Positions 51,594-60,600 of a DNA stretch of 64,000 nt are shown piece after piece. Positions within the stretch are counted from its first letter, which is position 1; each line of letters starts with the position of its first letter. Location of the stretch: NCBI GenBank assembly GCA_947501045.1, contig CANMUI010000001.1, positions 248,001 to 312,000 of the forward strand, in the 5' to 3' direction. The DNA is from an uncultured Psychrobacter sp. (GTDB lineage Bacteria; Pseudomonadota; Gammaproteobacteria; Pseudomonadales; Moraxellaceae). The notes beneath the pieces are model-generated. The model saw nothing but the letters and a program-made list of their open reading frames with translations. It was not told the origin of the DNA and searched no databases. The translations under genes were made by a program, and so were the position numbers.

Positions 51594-52784
51594 ATGGCAA
51601 AGGCCAAGTTTGAACGCAACAAGCCCCACGTCAACGTCGGCACCATCGGACACGTTGACCACGGCAAAACCACACTAACTGCTGCTATCGCAACCGTAGC
51701 CGCTAAAACCTCAGGCGGCGAAGCCAAAGACTACGCGTCAATTGATAGCGCCCCTGAAGAAAAAGCACGTGGCATCACCATCAACACCTCACACGTAGAG
51801 TATGACACCGAAGCTCGTCACTACGCACACGTTGATTGCCCAGGCCACGCTGACTACGTTAAAAACATGATCACCGGTGCCGCACAAATGGACGGCGCCA
51901 TCCTAGTCGTCTCAGCGACCGATGGTCCTATGCCACAAACTCGTGAGCATATCCTGCTATCACGTCAGGTTGGCGTACCGTACATCATCGTCTTCATGAA
52001 CAAGTGCGACCTTGTTGACGACGAAGAGCTACTAGAGCTTGTTGAAATGGAAGTTCGTGAACTCCTTAACGACTACGACTTCCCAGGCGACGACACCCCA
52101 ATCGTTAAAGGTAGTGCCACCGAAGCCCTAAAAGGCTCTGACGGTCCTTATGGCGAACCTGCTGTTGTCGAACTACTTGGCATCCTAGATACCTACATCC
52201 CAGAGCCTGAGCGTGACATCGACAAAGCATTCCTTATGCCTATCGAAGACGTCTTTTCAATCTCAGGTCGTGGTACCGTAGTAACTGGTCGTGTGGAATC
52301 AGGTATCGTAAAAGTCGGCGACGAGATCGAAATCGTTGGTATCCGTCCGACCCAAAAAACCACCTGTACCGGTGTTGAGATGTTCCGTAAGCTTCTAGAC
52401 GAAGGTCGTGCTGGTGAGAACTGTGGCGTATTGCTACGTGGTACCAAGCGTGAAGACGTACAACGTGGCCAAGTACTAGCTAAGCCAGGTTCAATCACTC
52501 CTCACACCAAATTTGACGCAGAAGTATACGTACTGTCAAAAGAAGAGGGTGGTCGTCACACGCCATTCCTAAACGGCTATCGTCCACAGTTCTACTTCCG
52601 TACCACTGACGTGACTGGCGCAATCCAATTACAAGACGGTACTGAAATGGTTATGCCTGGTGATAACGTTGAGATGGGCGTAGAGCTTATCCACCCCATC
52701 GCTATGGACAAAGGCCTACGTTTCGCGATTCGTGAAGGCGGCCGTACGGTAGGTGCTGGTGTAGTTGCAAGCGTTAGTAACTAA
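51594..52784 (+). CDS. tuf: Elongation factor Tu
   Basis: EF-Tu brings aminoacyl-tRNA to the ribosome. G1 GHVDHGKTTLTAAI, the switch region EEKARGITINTSHVEYDT, G3 DCPGHADYVKNMITGAAQMDG and G4 NKCDLVDD are all seen, and the 396-residue length is typical. The first half uses C-ending codons (AAC, GGC, ACC, ATC, GTC, GAC) far more than fusA or rpsL, which prefer T-ending ones; the second half is closer to its neighbours. A terminator follows. Confidence 0.98.
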   Translation: MAKAKFERNKPHVNVGTIGHVDHGKTTLTAAIATVAAKTSGGEAKDYASIDSAPEEKARGITINTSHVEYDTEARHYAHVDCPGHADYVKNMITGAAQMDGAILVVSATDGPMPQTREHILLSRQVGVPYIIVFMNKCDLVDDEELLELVEMEVRELLNDYDFPGDDTPIVKGSATEALKGSDGPYGEPAVVELLGILDTYIPEPERDIDKAFLMPIEDVFSISGRGTVVTGRVESGIVKVGDEIEIVGIRPTQKTTCTGVEMFRKLLDEGRAGENCGVLLRGTKREDVQRGQVLAKPGSITPHTKFDAEVYVLSKEEGGRHTPFLNGYRPQFYFRTTDVTGAIQLQDGTEMVMPGDNVEMGVELIHPIAMDKGLRFAIREGGRTVGAGVVASVSN

Positions 52785-52856
52785 TACCTAAAGACTAGTT
52801 GATCTATACTATTAGGGTTTATGTTTTAGCCTACTCTTATATAGTATAAACTGACT

Positions 52857-52892
52857 AAAAGCCGTTCTCGATTGAGAGCGGCTTTTTTTGTG
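52857..52892 (+). terminator. Terminator after tuf
   Basis: AGCCGTTCTC pairs with GAGAGCGGCT (one G-T pair) around GATT, followed by TTTTTT. Confidence 0.9.
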
Positions 52893-53012
52893 CGTGCTTA
52901 TTTATTTTTTGTGTCCCGTCCAAGTCTATATACCATTTTTACTTTTGACTGACTATACGCATAACTTTTGACATTATTTTTCTATTATTGTAATTAAATA
53001 ACGTCTTAAAAC

Positions 53013-53040
53013 TTGCATTCTTAATAAAGATAGGTATAAT
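53013..53040 (+). promoter_or_regulatory. Promoter of tRNA-Trp and the secE-nusG transcript
   Basis: TTGCAT (53013-53018) and TATAAT (53035-53040) are separated by 16 bases. Transcription would start near 53047, 13 bases before the mature tRNA. Confidence 0.75.
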
Positions 53041-53059
53041 TATCAGCCTTAACACCTAT

Positions 53060-53135
53060 AGGCGATTGGCTCAATTGGTAGAGCATCGGTCTCCAAAACC
53101 GAGGGTTGTAGGTTCGAGTCCTACATCGCCTGCCA
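53060..53135 (+). tRNA. tRNA-Trp (CCA anticodon)
   Basis: The 76 bases fold as a tRNA. The acceptor arms are AGGCGAT and ATCGCCT, followed by G and an encoded CCA end. The D arm is GCTC/GAGC, the anticodon stem TCGGT/ACCGA around CTCCAAA, and the T arm GTAGG-TTCGAGT-CCTAC. The anticodon CCA reads UGG, tryptophan. Its place just ahead of secE-nusG-rplK is common in gammaproteobacteria. Confidence 0.97.
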
Positions 53136-53185
53136 TCTTTTTATCAAATCTTTGTTGTAGCCTTTATCCCCAGAGCGAGTCCTTT

Positions 53186-53674
53186 ATGAGCAATAATCAG
53201 GATAACCTTGATTCTAAGTTATCTGATGCCAAGGCAGATGCTGGTGGAATGCTAACTAAAGGTCAGCATGTATCAGCTAGCAACAAAACTACTGCTGTTG
53301 AAGTTGCTAAAACTGGCTCAGCAAAAGATATGATCTTGTGGCTACTGGCTGCTATACTTTTAATTGGTGCAACCTTAGTAAATCAGTATCTGCCAGGCTA
53401 TTGGCAACCTGCTAATGATGTTTGGGTACGTATTGGTATCATTGTTGTTCTCATTATTAGTGCTTTGGTTTGCTTAGCATTAACCAATCAAGGTAGCGCT
53501 TTTAAAACATTATTAAAAGATTCAGCGGTTGAGCTGCGCCGAGTAACTTGGCCAGGCAAAGACGAAACCTTTCAATACACATGGCAAACCATTGTCGTGA
53601 TTACGATTGTTGGGTTTTTTATTTGGTTGTTAGATAATTTTTTCAATTGGTTTGTAGGCATATTTATCGGTTAA
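53186..53674 (+). CDS. secE: Preprotein translocase subunit SecE
   Basis: SecE is the essential clamp of the SecYEG channel. Three hydrophobic segments are visible: MILWLLAAILLIGATLVN, WVRIGIIVVLIISALVCLAL and TIVVITIVGFFIWLLDNFF, with the conserved ELRRVTWPGKDET just before the last. The first 45 residues are polar, so the protein (162 residues) is longer than E. coli SecE (127). The longest frame begins inside the tRNA gene at 53066; ATG 53186 is taken instead. Confidence 0.95.
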   Translation: MSNNQDNLDSKLSDAKADAGGMLTKGQHVSASNKTTAVEVAKTGSAKDMILWLLAAILLIGATLVNQYLPGYWQPANDVWVRIGIIVVLIISALVCLALTNQGSAFKTLLKDSAVELRRVTWPGKDETFQYTWQTIVVITIVGFFIWLLDNFFNWFVGIFIG

Positions 53675-53731
53675 AAGCAGCGTATTAGCAACTTTTAACT
53701 TGAGATTAACTTTAACGATTAGGAGCGTCAT

Positions 53732-54262
53732 ATGCGTTGGTATATTGTCCAAGCGTTTTCAGGATATGAAAAACAAGTACAACGCTCATTAATCGAGCGT
53801 ATTAACCGCAGCGACTTTGCTGAAAACTTCGGTGATGTTCTAGTACCCACTGAAGAAGTCGTTGAAATGAAGGACGGCAAGAAGCGTAAGAGTGAGCGTA
53901 AGTTTTTTCCAGGATATGTGTTGATCCAAATGGAGATGAACGACAATACTTGGCATATTGTCAAAGAATGCCCACGTATTATGGGTTTTATCGGTGGTAC
54001 ACCTGAGACGCCTGCACCGATCACGCAAGCAGAAGCTGACCGTATTTTAAATCGTTTGAATCAAACTGAAACTACACCGCGTCCTAAAACTCTATTTGAG
54101 CCAGGCGAAGAGCTACTAGTTATTGACGGACCTTTTACTGATTTTAAAGGTCTAGTAGAAAAAGTAGATTACGAAAAATCTAAATTACATTTGACCGTAA
54201 ACGTATTTAACCGACCTACTCAGGTCGAGCTTGAATTTAGTAAAGTTGAGAAGCTAGACTAA
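53732..54262 (+). CDS. nusG: Transcription termination/antitermination protein NusG
   Basis: The NGN domain MRWYIVQAFSGYEKQVQRSLIERI and RKFFPGYVLIQMEMND is followed by a KOW domain starting PGEELLVIDGPFTDFKGLVEKVDYEKSKL. At 176 residues it is the usual NusG. It couples RNA polymerase to Rho or S10. It follows secE by 57 bases. Confidence 0.98.
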   Translation: MRWYIVQAFSGYEKQVQRSLIERINRSDFAENFGDVLVPTEEVVEMKDGKKRKSERKFFPGYVLIQMEMNDNTWHIVKECPRIMGFIGGTPETPAPITQAEADRILNRLNQTETTPRPKTLFEPGEELLVIDGPFTDFKGLVEKVDYEKSKLHLTVNVFNRPTQVELEFSKVEKLD

Positions 54263-54354
54263 ATTTTATCAACCGGGGAGCCTCTGTTTTCTAGTGGATT
54301 ATTAATTAATATTCTACTCAAAAACTGGCGTTAGTACCCATATAGGAGAAAGTT

Positions 54355-54786
54355 ATGGCTAAGAAGATTGATGGTTACATCAAACTACAAGTGCCCGCAG
54401 GTAAAGCAAATCCTTCACCACCAATTGGTCCAGCATTGGGTCAAAAAGGGGTGAATATCATGGCGTTTTGTAAAGAATTTAACGCGGCGACTTCAAACCA
54501 AGAGCCGGGATTACCGATTCCAACTGAGATCACTGTATATAGCGATAAATCTTTTACCTTTATCATGAAATCACCGCCAGCTGCGTATTTACTACGTAAG
54601 GCTGCTGGTATTGCGAAAGGTTCAGGCACGCCAAATACTGCAAAAGTAGGTAAAGTGGATCGTGCTCAGCTTGAAGAGATCGTAAAAACCAAAGATGCAG
54701 ACTTAACTGCTGCAGGTCTTGATGCTGCTGTTCGTACTATCGCTGGTACTGCACGTTCAATGGGTATTACCGTGGAGGGTGTATAA
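54355..54786 (+). CDS. rplK: 50S ribosomal protein L11
   Basis: The 143-residue L11 has KLQVPAGKANPSPPIGPALGQKGVNIMAFCKEFNA and the C-terminal RNA-binding part with GTARSMGITVEG. The TAA stop shares its last A with the ATG of rplA (ATAATG), so the two are coupled. Confidence 0.98.
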   Translation: MAKKIDGYIKLQVPAGKANPSPPIGPALGQKGVNIMAFCKEFNAATSNQEPGLPIPTEITVYSDKSFTFIMKSPPAAYLLRKAAGIAKGSGTPNTAKVGKVDRAQLEEIVKTKDADLTAAGLDAAVRTIAGTARSMGITVEGV

Positions 54787-55487
54787 TGTCAAAGTTAACC
54801 AAGCGTCAAAAAGAGATCAATAGTCGTATCGATAATGAAAAGCAGTACACTATTGAAGAAGCGGTACAAATCTTAAATGATCTGCCTCCTCTTAAATTTA
54901 AAGAGTCTATCGATATCGCGGTAAATCTAGGCGTTGATCCACGTAAATCTGATCAAGTCGTGCGCGGAGCTACTAATCTTCCTGCAGGTACTGGTAAAAC
55001 CAAACGCGTTGCTGTATTTGCTCAAGGCGCTGCTGCTGAAGCGGCCAAGGAAGCTGGTGCTGACATCGTTGGTATGGATGATTTAGCTGATCAAATAAAA
55101 GCTGGCAACATGGACTTTGATGTGGTTATCGCCGCTCCTGATGCTATGCGTGTTGTTGGTCAGTTAGGTACGATCTTAGGTCCACGTGGCCTGATGCCAA
55201 ACCCAAAAGTAGGTACAGTAACGCCGAACGTTGCTGAAGCTGTAGCTAATACTAAAGCGGGTCAAGCACAGTATCGTGTGGATAAAGCCGGTATCATTCA
55301 TACGACAATTGGACAAGTTGGCTTTACAGCAGAGCAAGTTATGCAAAATGCTCAAGCTTTGCTAGCTGATCTAAAGCGTGCTAAGCCTGCAACCTCTAAA
55401 GGTATTTTCATCAAGAAAATTACTTTATCTAGTACGATGGGTCCAGGTATCACTATCGATCCTGTTCCTTATCGTATGGCTAAATAA
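54786..55487 (+). CDS. rplA: 50S ribosomal protein L1
   Basis: The 233-residue L1 shows KFKESIDIAVNLGVDPRKSDQVVRGA, LGPRGLMPNPKVGTVTPNV and the C-terminal TLSSTMGPGITIDPVPYRMA. In E. coli L1 represses rplK-rplA translation by binding the start of the message. It is followed by a long leader before rplJ. Confidence 0.98.
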   Translation: MSKLTKRQKEINSRIDNEKQYTIEEAVQILNDLPPLKFKESIDIAVNLGVDPRKSDQVVRGATNLPAGTGKTKRVAVFAQGAAAEAAKEAGADIVGMDDLADQIKAGNMDFDVVIAAPDAMRVVGQLGTILGPRGLMPNPKVGTVTPNVAEAVANTKAGQAQYRVDKAGIIHTTIGQVGFTAEQVMQNAQALLADLKRAKPATSKGIFIKKITLSSTMGPGITIDPVPYRMAK

Positions 55488-55910
55488 GATTACTGGTTTA
55501 TTATATAAACCATTTCAAAGAATTTTCAAATTAGGTCAGTGTAGCATTTGCTACGCTGTCTAAGACCGTAGGTAGAGAGCAGTTTGGAGATTATAGAATA
55601 GTGATCTTTGAAGCACTATTATACTATCGATAAGCTGCTGTTGTTAATCGATGACCGATGAAAATCCTCATTGTCCTACGCAGACGGTGACCCACCCAGT
55701 TGTTGATAAGAGCCGATAGGGTAACCTATTACTTGATGTCATTCTGATAATGGTGCCGTAATTAGTCGTTGTTAGTAGCTTTTATATATATCAAAGCTAT
55801 TAACAACGTGTCGTATCAAGTCAATATAAGCCAGTTGTTTAAAAGCTTGCAAACTTCGGTTTGAAATGTTTAAACGATGAGCTGATTGATAAGATTAAAG
55901 GAGTCAACTT
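55488..55910 (+). other. rplA-rplJ spacer carrying the L10 leader
   Basis: This 423-base spacer has no gene. Its first half contains the structured L10 leader (55541-55720). The second half is AT-rich up to the rplJ ribosome binding site AAAGGAG. Confidence 0.6.
55541..55720 (+). promoter_or_regulatory. L10 ribosomal protein leader RNA
   Basis: The stretch CCTACGCAGACGGTGACCC (55675-55693) resembles the conserved gammaproteobacterial rplJ leader that binds the L10-L12 complex. ACCGTAGG (55565-55572) can pair with CCTACG-CA-GACGGT. GTAGC and GCTAC form a stem at 55541-55554. In E. coli this RNA lets L10 repress rplJ-rplL translation. Confidence 0.7.
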
Positions 55911-56438
55911 ATGGCATTAACGCTAGAGCAAAAACAACAAGTTGTAGCTGAAGTGTCTGAAGTTGCTGCTAATGCTTACTCAGCAGTAGCTGCCGAATAT
56001 CACGGTATTGGTGTTGCAAAGCTTACTCAGCTGCGCGAACAAGCTCGTGATAAAGGTGTCGTTTTGAAAGTGGTAAAAAATACCCTAGCAAAACGCGCTT
56101 TTGAAGGCACTAAGTTTGAGGGCATGTCAGACCGTATGACTGGTCCATTACTTTTGGCTTTTTCTATGGAAGATTTGGGATCTGCCGCTAGAGTCGTTTT
56201 TGACTTTAGTAAAGATAACAAAGCTTTAGAAACCAAATTGGTATCAGTTGGTGGTGTGGTTTATGGTCCAGAAGAATTAGAGCGCGTATCGAAGCTACCA
56301 ACACGCGACGAAGCGATCTCTATCTTGATGGCCACTATGAACGCACCAGTGACCAAGCTTGTTCAAACTATGAACGCTGTTCCTAGTAAGTTTGTTCGCA
56401 CTGTAGCAGCAGTTAAAGACGCAAAAGAAGCAGCTTAA
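55911..56438 (+). CDS. rplJ: 50S ribosomal protein L10
   Basis: The 175-residue L10 has MALTLEQKQQVVAEVSEVA, KNTLAKRAFEGT and the C-terminal helix that binds L7/L12 dimers, ending KFVRTVAAVKDAKEAA. AAAGGAG lies 9 bases before the ATG. Confidence 0.98.
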   Translation: MALTLEQKQQVVAEVSEVAANAYSAVAAEYHGIGVAKLTQLREQARDKGVVLKVVKNTLAKRAFEGTKFEGMSDRMTGPLLLAFSMEDLGSAARVVFDFSKDNKALETKLVSVGGVVYGPEELERVSKLPTRDEAISILMATMNAPVTKLVQTMNAVPSKFVRTVAAVKDAKEAA

Positions 56439-56558
56439 TAGCTTGTTTTAACTTAATTTTGAAGTCGTAGATTGTTAATTATTGCCTGCTTTTATAGGTA
56501 GCAAGCAGTTTTACGACATTAAAACTCATTAATTTTTATCAGATAACGGAGAGTACTC

Positions 56559-56933
56559 ATGGCACTATCTAAAGAAGATGTGTTGAACGCAATCAGCGAA
56601 ATGTCAGTAATGGACATCGTTGAGTTGATTAGCGATATGGAAGAAAAATTCGGCGTAACTGCTGCTGTAGCTGCTGCTGCACCTGCTGCTGCTGCTGAAG
56701 GTGGCGCTGCTGCTGAAGAAAAAGACGAGTTTGACGTTATTCTTGCTAGCTTTGGCGAGAAAAAAGTCGGCGTTATCAAGGCCGTACGTGAAGCGACTGG
56801 TCTTGGTCTAAAAGAAGCGAAAGATTTGGTTGAAAGTGCTCCAGCACCAATCAAAGAAGGCGCGTCTAAAGATGAAGCTGAAGAGCTAAAGAAAAAGCTT
56901 GAAGAAGCTGGCGCTACTGTTGAACTAAAATAA
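56559..56933 (+). CDS. rplL: 50S ribosomal protein L7/L12
   Basis: The N-terminal dimerisation region MALSKEDVLNAISEMSVMDIVELI is joined by an Ala-rich hinge (VAAAAPAAAAEGGAAAEE) to the C-terminal factor-binding domain EKDEFDVILASFGEKKVGVIKAVRE and GLKEAKDLVESAPAPIKEG. Length is 124. A strong terminator follows 20 bases after the stop. Confidence 0.98.
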   Translation: MALSKEDVLNAISEMSVMDIVELISDMEEKFGVTAAVAAAAPAAAAEGGAAAEEKDEFDVILASFGEKKVGVIKAVREATGLGLKEAKDLVESAPAPIKEGASKDEAEELKKKLEEAGATVELK

Positions 56934-57654
56934 GTTTGATGTAGTACGAAAAAAAGCCAGTAATGCCTTGCATTACTGGCTTTTTTTTATTATAATTACT
57001 GGCTTGACCTTTTGTGTCTACCAACGGTCGTATCGCAAGCGGTGGATACTCATCAAAAGGACAGACGATATACATGCACACAAACAAGCCAGTTTTTAAA
57101 ATTAGTTGATATAAGCTAAACGTCCATGGATGTTTGGCATTTTTTCGTGTCTGCATACTTTCCTATCAACATTGTGGTTTATATTGATTCAACTGCGGTT
57201 TATCTCAATCATTTTGTCTCTCATTTATAACGGTTTCGCTGTCAGCATTTGTACTTATAGACAGTGAATATAAGTGACGATAGTATTTTTTCTTATACTT
57301 GTTTTCACATTCGGGTTTGTAAATTTGGTAGGTTGCCTATGACTAGTAAATTTTATAAATTTGACAGCTCTTAGAATTTTATTAGACTCAAAAGCACATT
57401 TATACTGAGTTATTTTATAATTATTGCTATTAAGTTTTAGAGCTATTGAAATTAGGAACAAAAGCAGTCATATAGCTGGGTCAAAATTGGTTTTTAGTAT
57501 TTTAGCTTTTAATATTATACATTGCATTGTTTATTCTATACCGTTCACGTCGCTAAGTTTGTGCAGTATTTTCTAGACAGTATTATCTAGTTTAATATTG
57601 ATGCATTTTAGCTACGCTTTTCATTTGTTTTCACGTCTACTGTAAGGACTCTCG
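56934..57654. other. Long spacer between rplL and rpoB
   Basis: This 721-base AT-rich stretch starts with a strong terminator (56949-56988). No coding frame is convincing; two reverse-strand frames of 68-80 codons look like chance. TTGTGC (57559-57564) and TATTAT (57581-57586) with a 16-base gap form a weak candidate rpoB promoter, about 70 bases before the rpoB ATG, overlapped by the small inverted repeat CTAGA...TCTAG. Confidence 0.55.
56949..56988. terminator. Terminator after rplL
   Basis: AGCCAGTAATG (56955-56965) pairs with CATTACTGGCT (56971-56981) around CCTTG, with a run of As before and eight Ts after. Confidence 0.92.
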
Positions 57655-60600
57655 ATGGCATATTCTTATACTGAAAAAAAGCGTATTCGCAAAAGTTTTG
57701 CTGAATTGCCCACTGTGATGGACATTCCCTATTTGCTGTCTATTCAGGTAGATTCTTATGAGCATTTTTTGCAAGAGCATAAAAAACCAAAAGCTCGTGA
57801 GAATACTGGTTTGCAAGCTGCGTTTTCCTCTATTTTCCCAATCGAAAGTCACTCTGGCAATGCTGAGCTGCAATTTGTCGAATATTATTTAGGTACGCCT
57901 GAGTTTGATGAGCGTGAGTGTATTCTACGCGGCTCAACCTTTGCAGCCCCAATGCGGGTTAAAATCCGTCTAATTATCAAAGACAAAGATAGCAAAGACA
58001 AAGATAGCAAAGCGGCAATTAAAGATATCCGTGAGCAAAGCGTGTATATGGGTGAGATTCCACTCATGACTGACAACGGTACCTTTATTATCAATGGTAC
58101 CGAGCGCGTTATTGTTTCACAATTGCACCGCTCTCCTGGCGTATTTTTCGATCATGATAAAGGCAAATCACACTCCAGTGGTAAAGTACTTTATAACGCC
58201 CGTATCATTCCTTATCGTGGTTCTTGGCTTGACTTTGAATTTGACGCCAAAGATTTAGTATTTGCTCGTATTGACCGTCGCCGTAAACTACTGGCATCTA
58301 TTATCCTACGTGCTCTAGGCCTTACTACAAGTGAGATCTTAGAAACCTTTTTTGAGAAATCTACCGTTTATAAAGGTGAAGAGCAGTTTGAGATCGATAT
58401 CATTCCTGATCGCCTGCGCGGTGAGATGGCACAGTTCGATATCGTTTCCCCTGAAGGTGAGGTATTAGTAGAGCAAGGCAAACGTATCAATGCACGCCGT
58501 ATTCGTCAAATTGAAGAAGCGGGAATGACTCGCATTGCGGTGCCTGATGAGTATCTTTATGAGCGTATTCTAGCCGAAGATATCGTAGTGGGTGATGAAG
58601 TTGTCGCTCGTGCCAATACACTAATTGATCATGAGCTATTGGTTAAGCTAAGTGCATTTGAAGCCAGTGATTCTGTTAAAGATTTTACAATTTTATTCAC
58701 TAATGATATTGATCAAGGTACTTATATTGCTGATACGCTACGTGCTGATAGTACCTCAAGCCGCGAAGAAGCCTTAATTGAGATCTATAAAGTCATGCGT
58801 CCAGGCGAGCCGCCTACCGTTGAAACGGCTGAAAAACTGTTTGAGAGTATGTTTTTTAATCCTGATCGTTATGATTTATCAAACGTTGGTCGTATGAAGT
58901 TCAACCGTCGTTTGGGTTTGGAGTTTGAGAACAGCGATGATCCAGACGTCCAGCGCGAGCGTAGTGTCTTAACTAATGACGATATTGTAAATGTACTAAA
59001 AGAGCTGATTGAGATTCGTAACGGTCGCGGTGATGTTGATGATATCGATCATTTAGGTAACCGCCGTATTCGCTCAGTGGGCGAGATGGCAGAGAACCAG
59101 TTCCGTGTCGGCCTTGTGCGTGTTGAGCGTGCGGTTAAAGAGCGCTTATCATCAGCTGAATCTGATAACTTATCGCCGCAAGATTTGATCAACTCCAAAC
59201 CAGTTGCAGCTGCGATCAAAGAGTTCTTTGGTTCAAGTCAATTATCCCAGTTTATGGATCAAAATAATCCGTTATCTGAGGTAACACATAAGCGCCGCGT
59301 TTCAGCGCTTGGTCCTGGTGGTTTGACCCGTGAGCGTGCTGGTTTTGAGGTTCGTGACGTTCATGATACTCACTATGGCCGCGTATGTCCGATTGAAACT
59401 CCTGAAGGTCCAAACATTGGCTTGATCAACTCCTTAGCAACCTTTGCTAAAACCAATAGCTTTGGTTTCTTAGAAACGCCTTATCGCCGTGTGGTTAATG
59501 GTAAAGTCACTGATGATATCGAATATCTATCAGCGATTGAAGAGGTGGGTACTGTGATTGCGCAGGCTGATTCGCCTATGAACGACAAAGGTGAGCTTGC
59601 TGATGAGATGGTCAGTGTGCGTAGCTATGGGGAATTTGTACGTATGCCTGCTGACAAAGTGACGCATATGGACGTCTCACCAAGTCAGGTAGTATCAGTA
59701 GCAGCAGGTCTGATCCCATTCCTAGAACATGACGATGCCAACCGTGCTTTGATGGGCTCGAACATGCAGCGTCAAGCGGTACCAACTCTACGCGCTGATA
59801 AGCCGTTAGTAGGTACAGGTATGGAGCGTCATGTAGCGCGTGACTCTGGTGTTTGCGTTATTGCTAAGCGTGGCGGTGTGATCGAAGATGTTGATGCATC
59901 ACGTATCGTCGTTCGTGTTAACGAAGATGAGATGCAAGCAGGTGAAGCGGGTATCGATATTTATAACTTGATCAAATATACGCGTTCAAACCAAAACACT
60001 TGTATCAACCAGCGCATCATCGTTAACCAAGGCGATGAGATTGCCTTTGGTGATATTCTAGCCGATGGTCCATCAACGGATCTTGGTGAGCTGGCTTTGG
60101 GTCAGAACATTCGTATCGCCTTTATGCCGTGGAATGGTTACAACTTTGAAGATTCGATTTTACTGTCTGAAAAAGTAGTGAAAGAAGATCGTTTTACTAC
60201 CATTCATATTCAAGAATTAACTTGTGTGGCGCGTGATACTAAGCTTGGCACAGAAGAGATTACTGCTGATATTCCAAACGTTGGTGAAGCTGCACTGTCA
60301 AGTCTTGATGAGGCAGGTATTGTCTATATTGGTGCCGAAGTGGACGCAGGTGACATCTTAGTTGGTAAAGTGACGCCAAAAGGTGAGACGCAGCTAACGC
60401 CAGAAGAGAAATTACTACGGGCCATCTTTGGTGAAAAAGCGGCTGATGTTAAGGACACCTCACTGCGTGTACCAACATCAAGTAAAGGCACGGTTATTGA
60501 CGTACAAGTCTATACCCGTGATGGCGTTGAAAAAGACGCTCGTGCGCGCGCCATTGAAAAATCTCAGCTTGATAGCTACCGTAAAGATTTAAAAGAAGAG

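Noticed and set aside
53066..53185. A long N-terminal extension of secE beginning inside tRNA-Trp
   Set aside because: The frame reads the tRNA gene as protein, a known artefact. ATG 53186 gives a normal SecE start.
56914..57461. Two reverse-strand reading frames of 68-80 codons in the rplL-rpoB gap
   Set aside because: One overlaps the rplL terminator and the other has no ribosome binding site; composition looks random.
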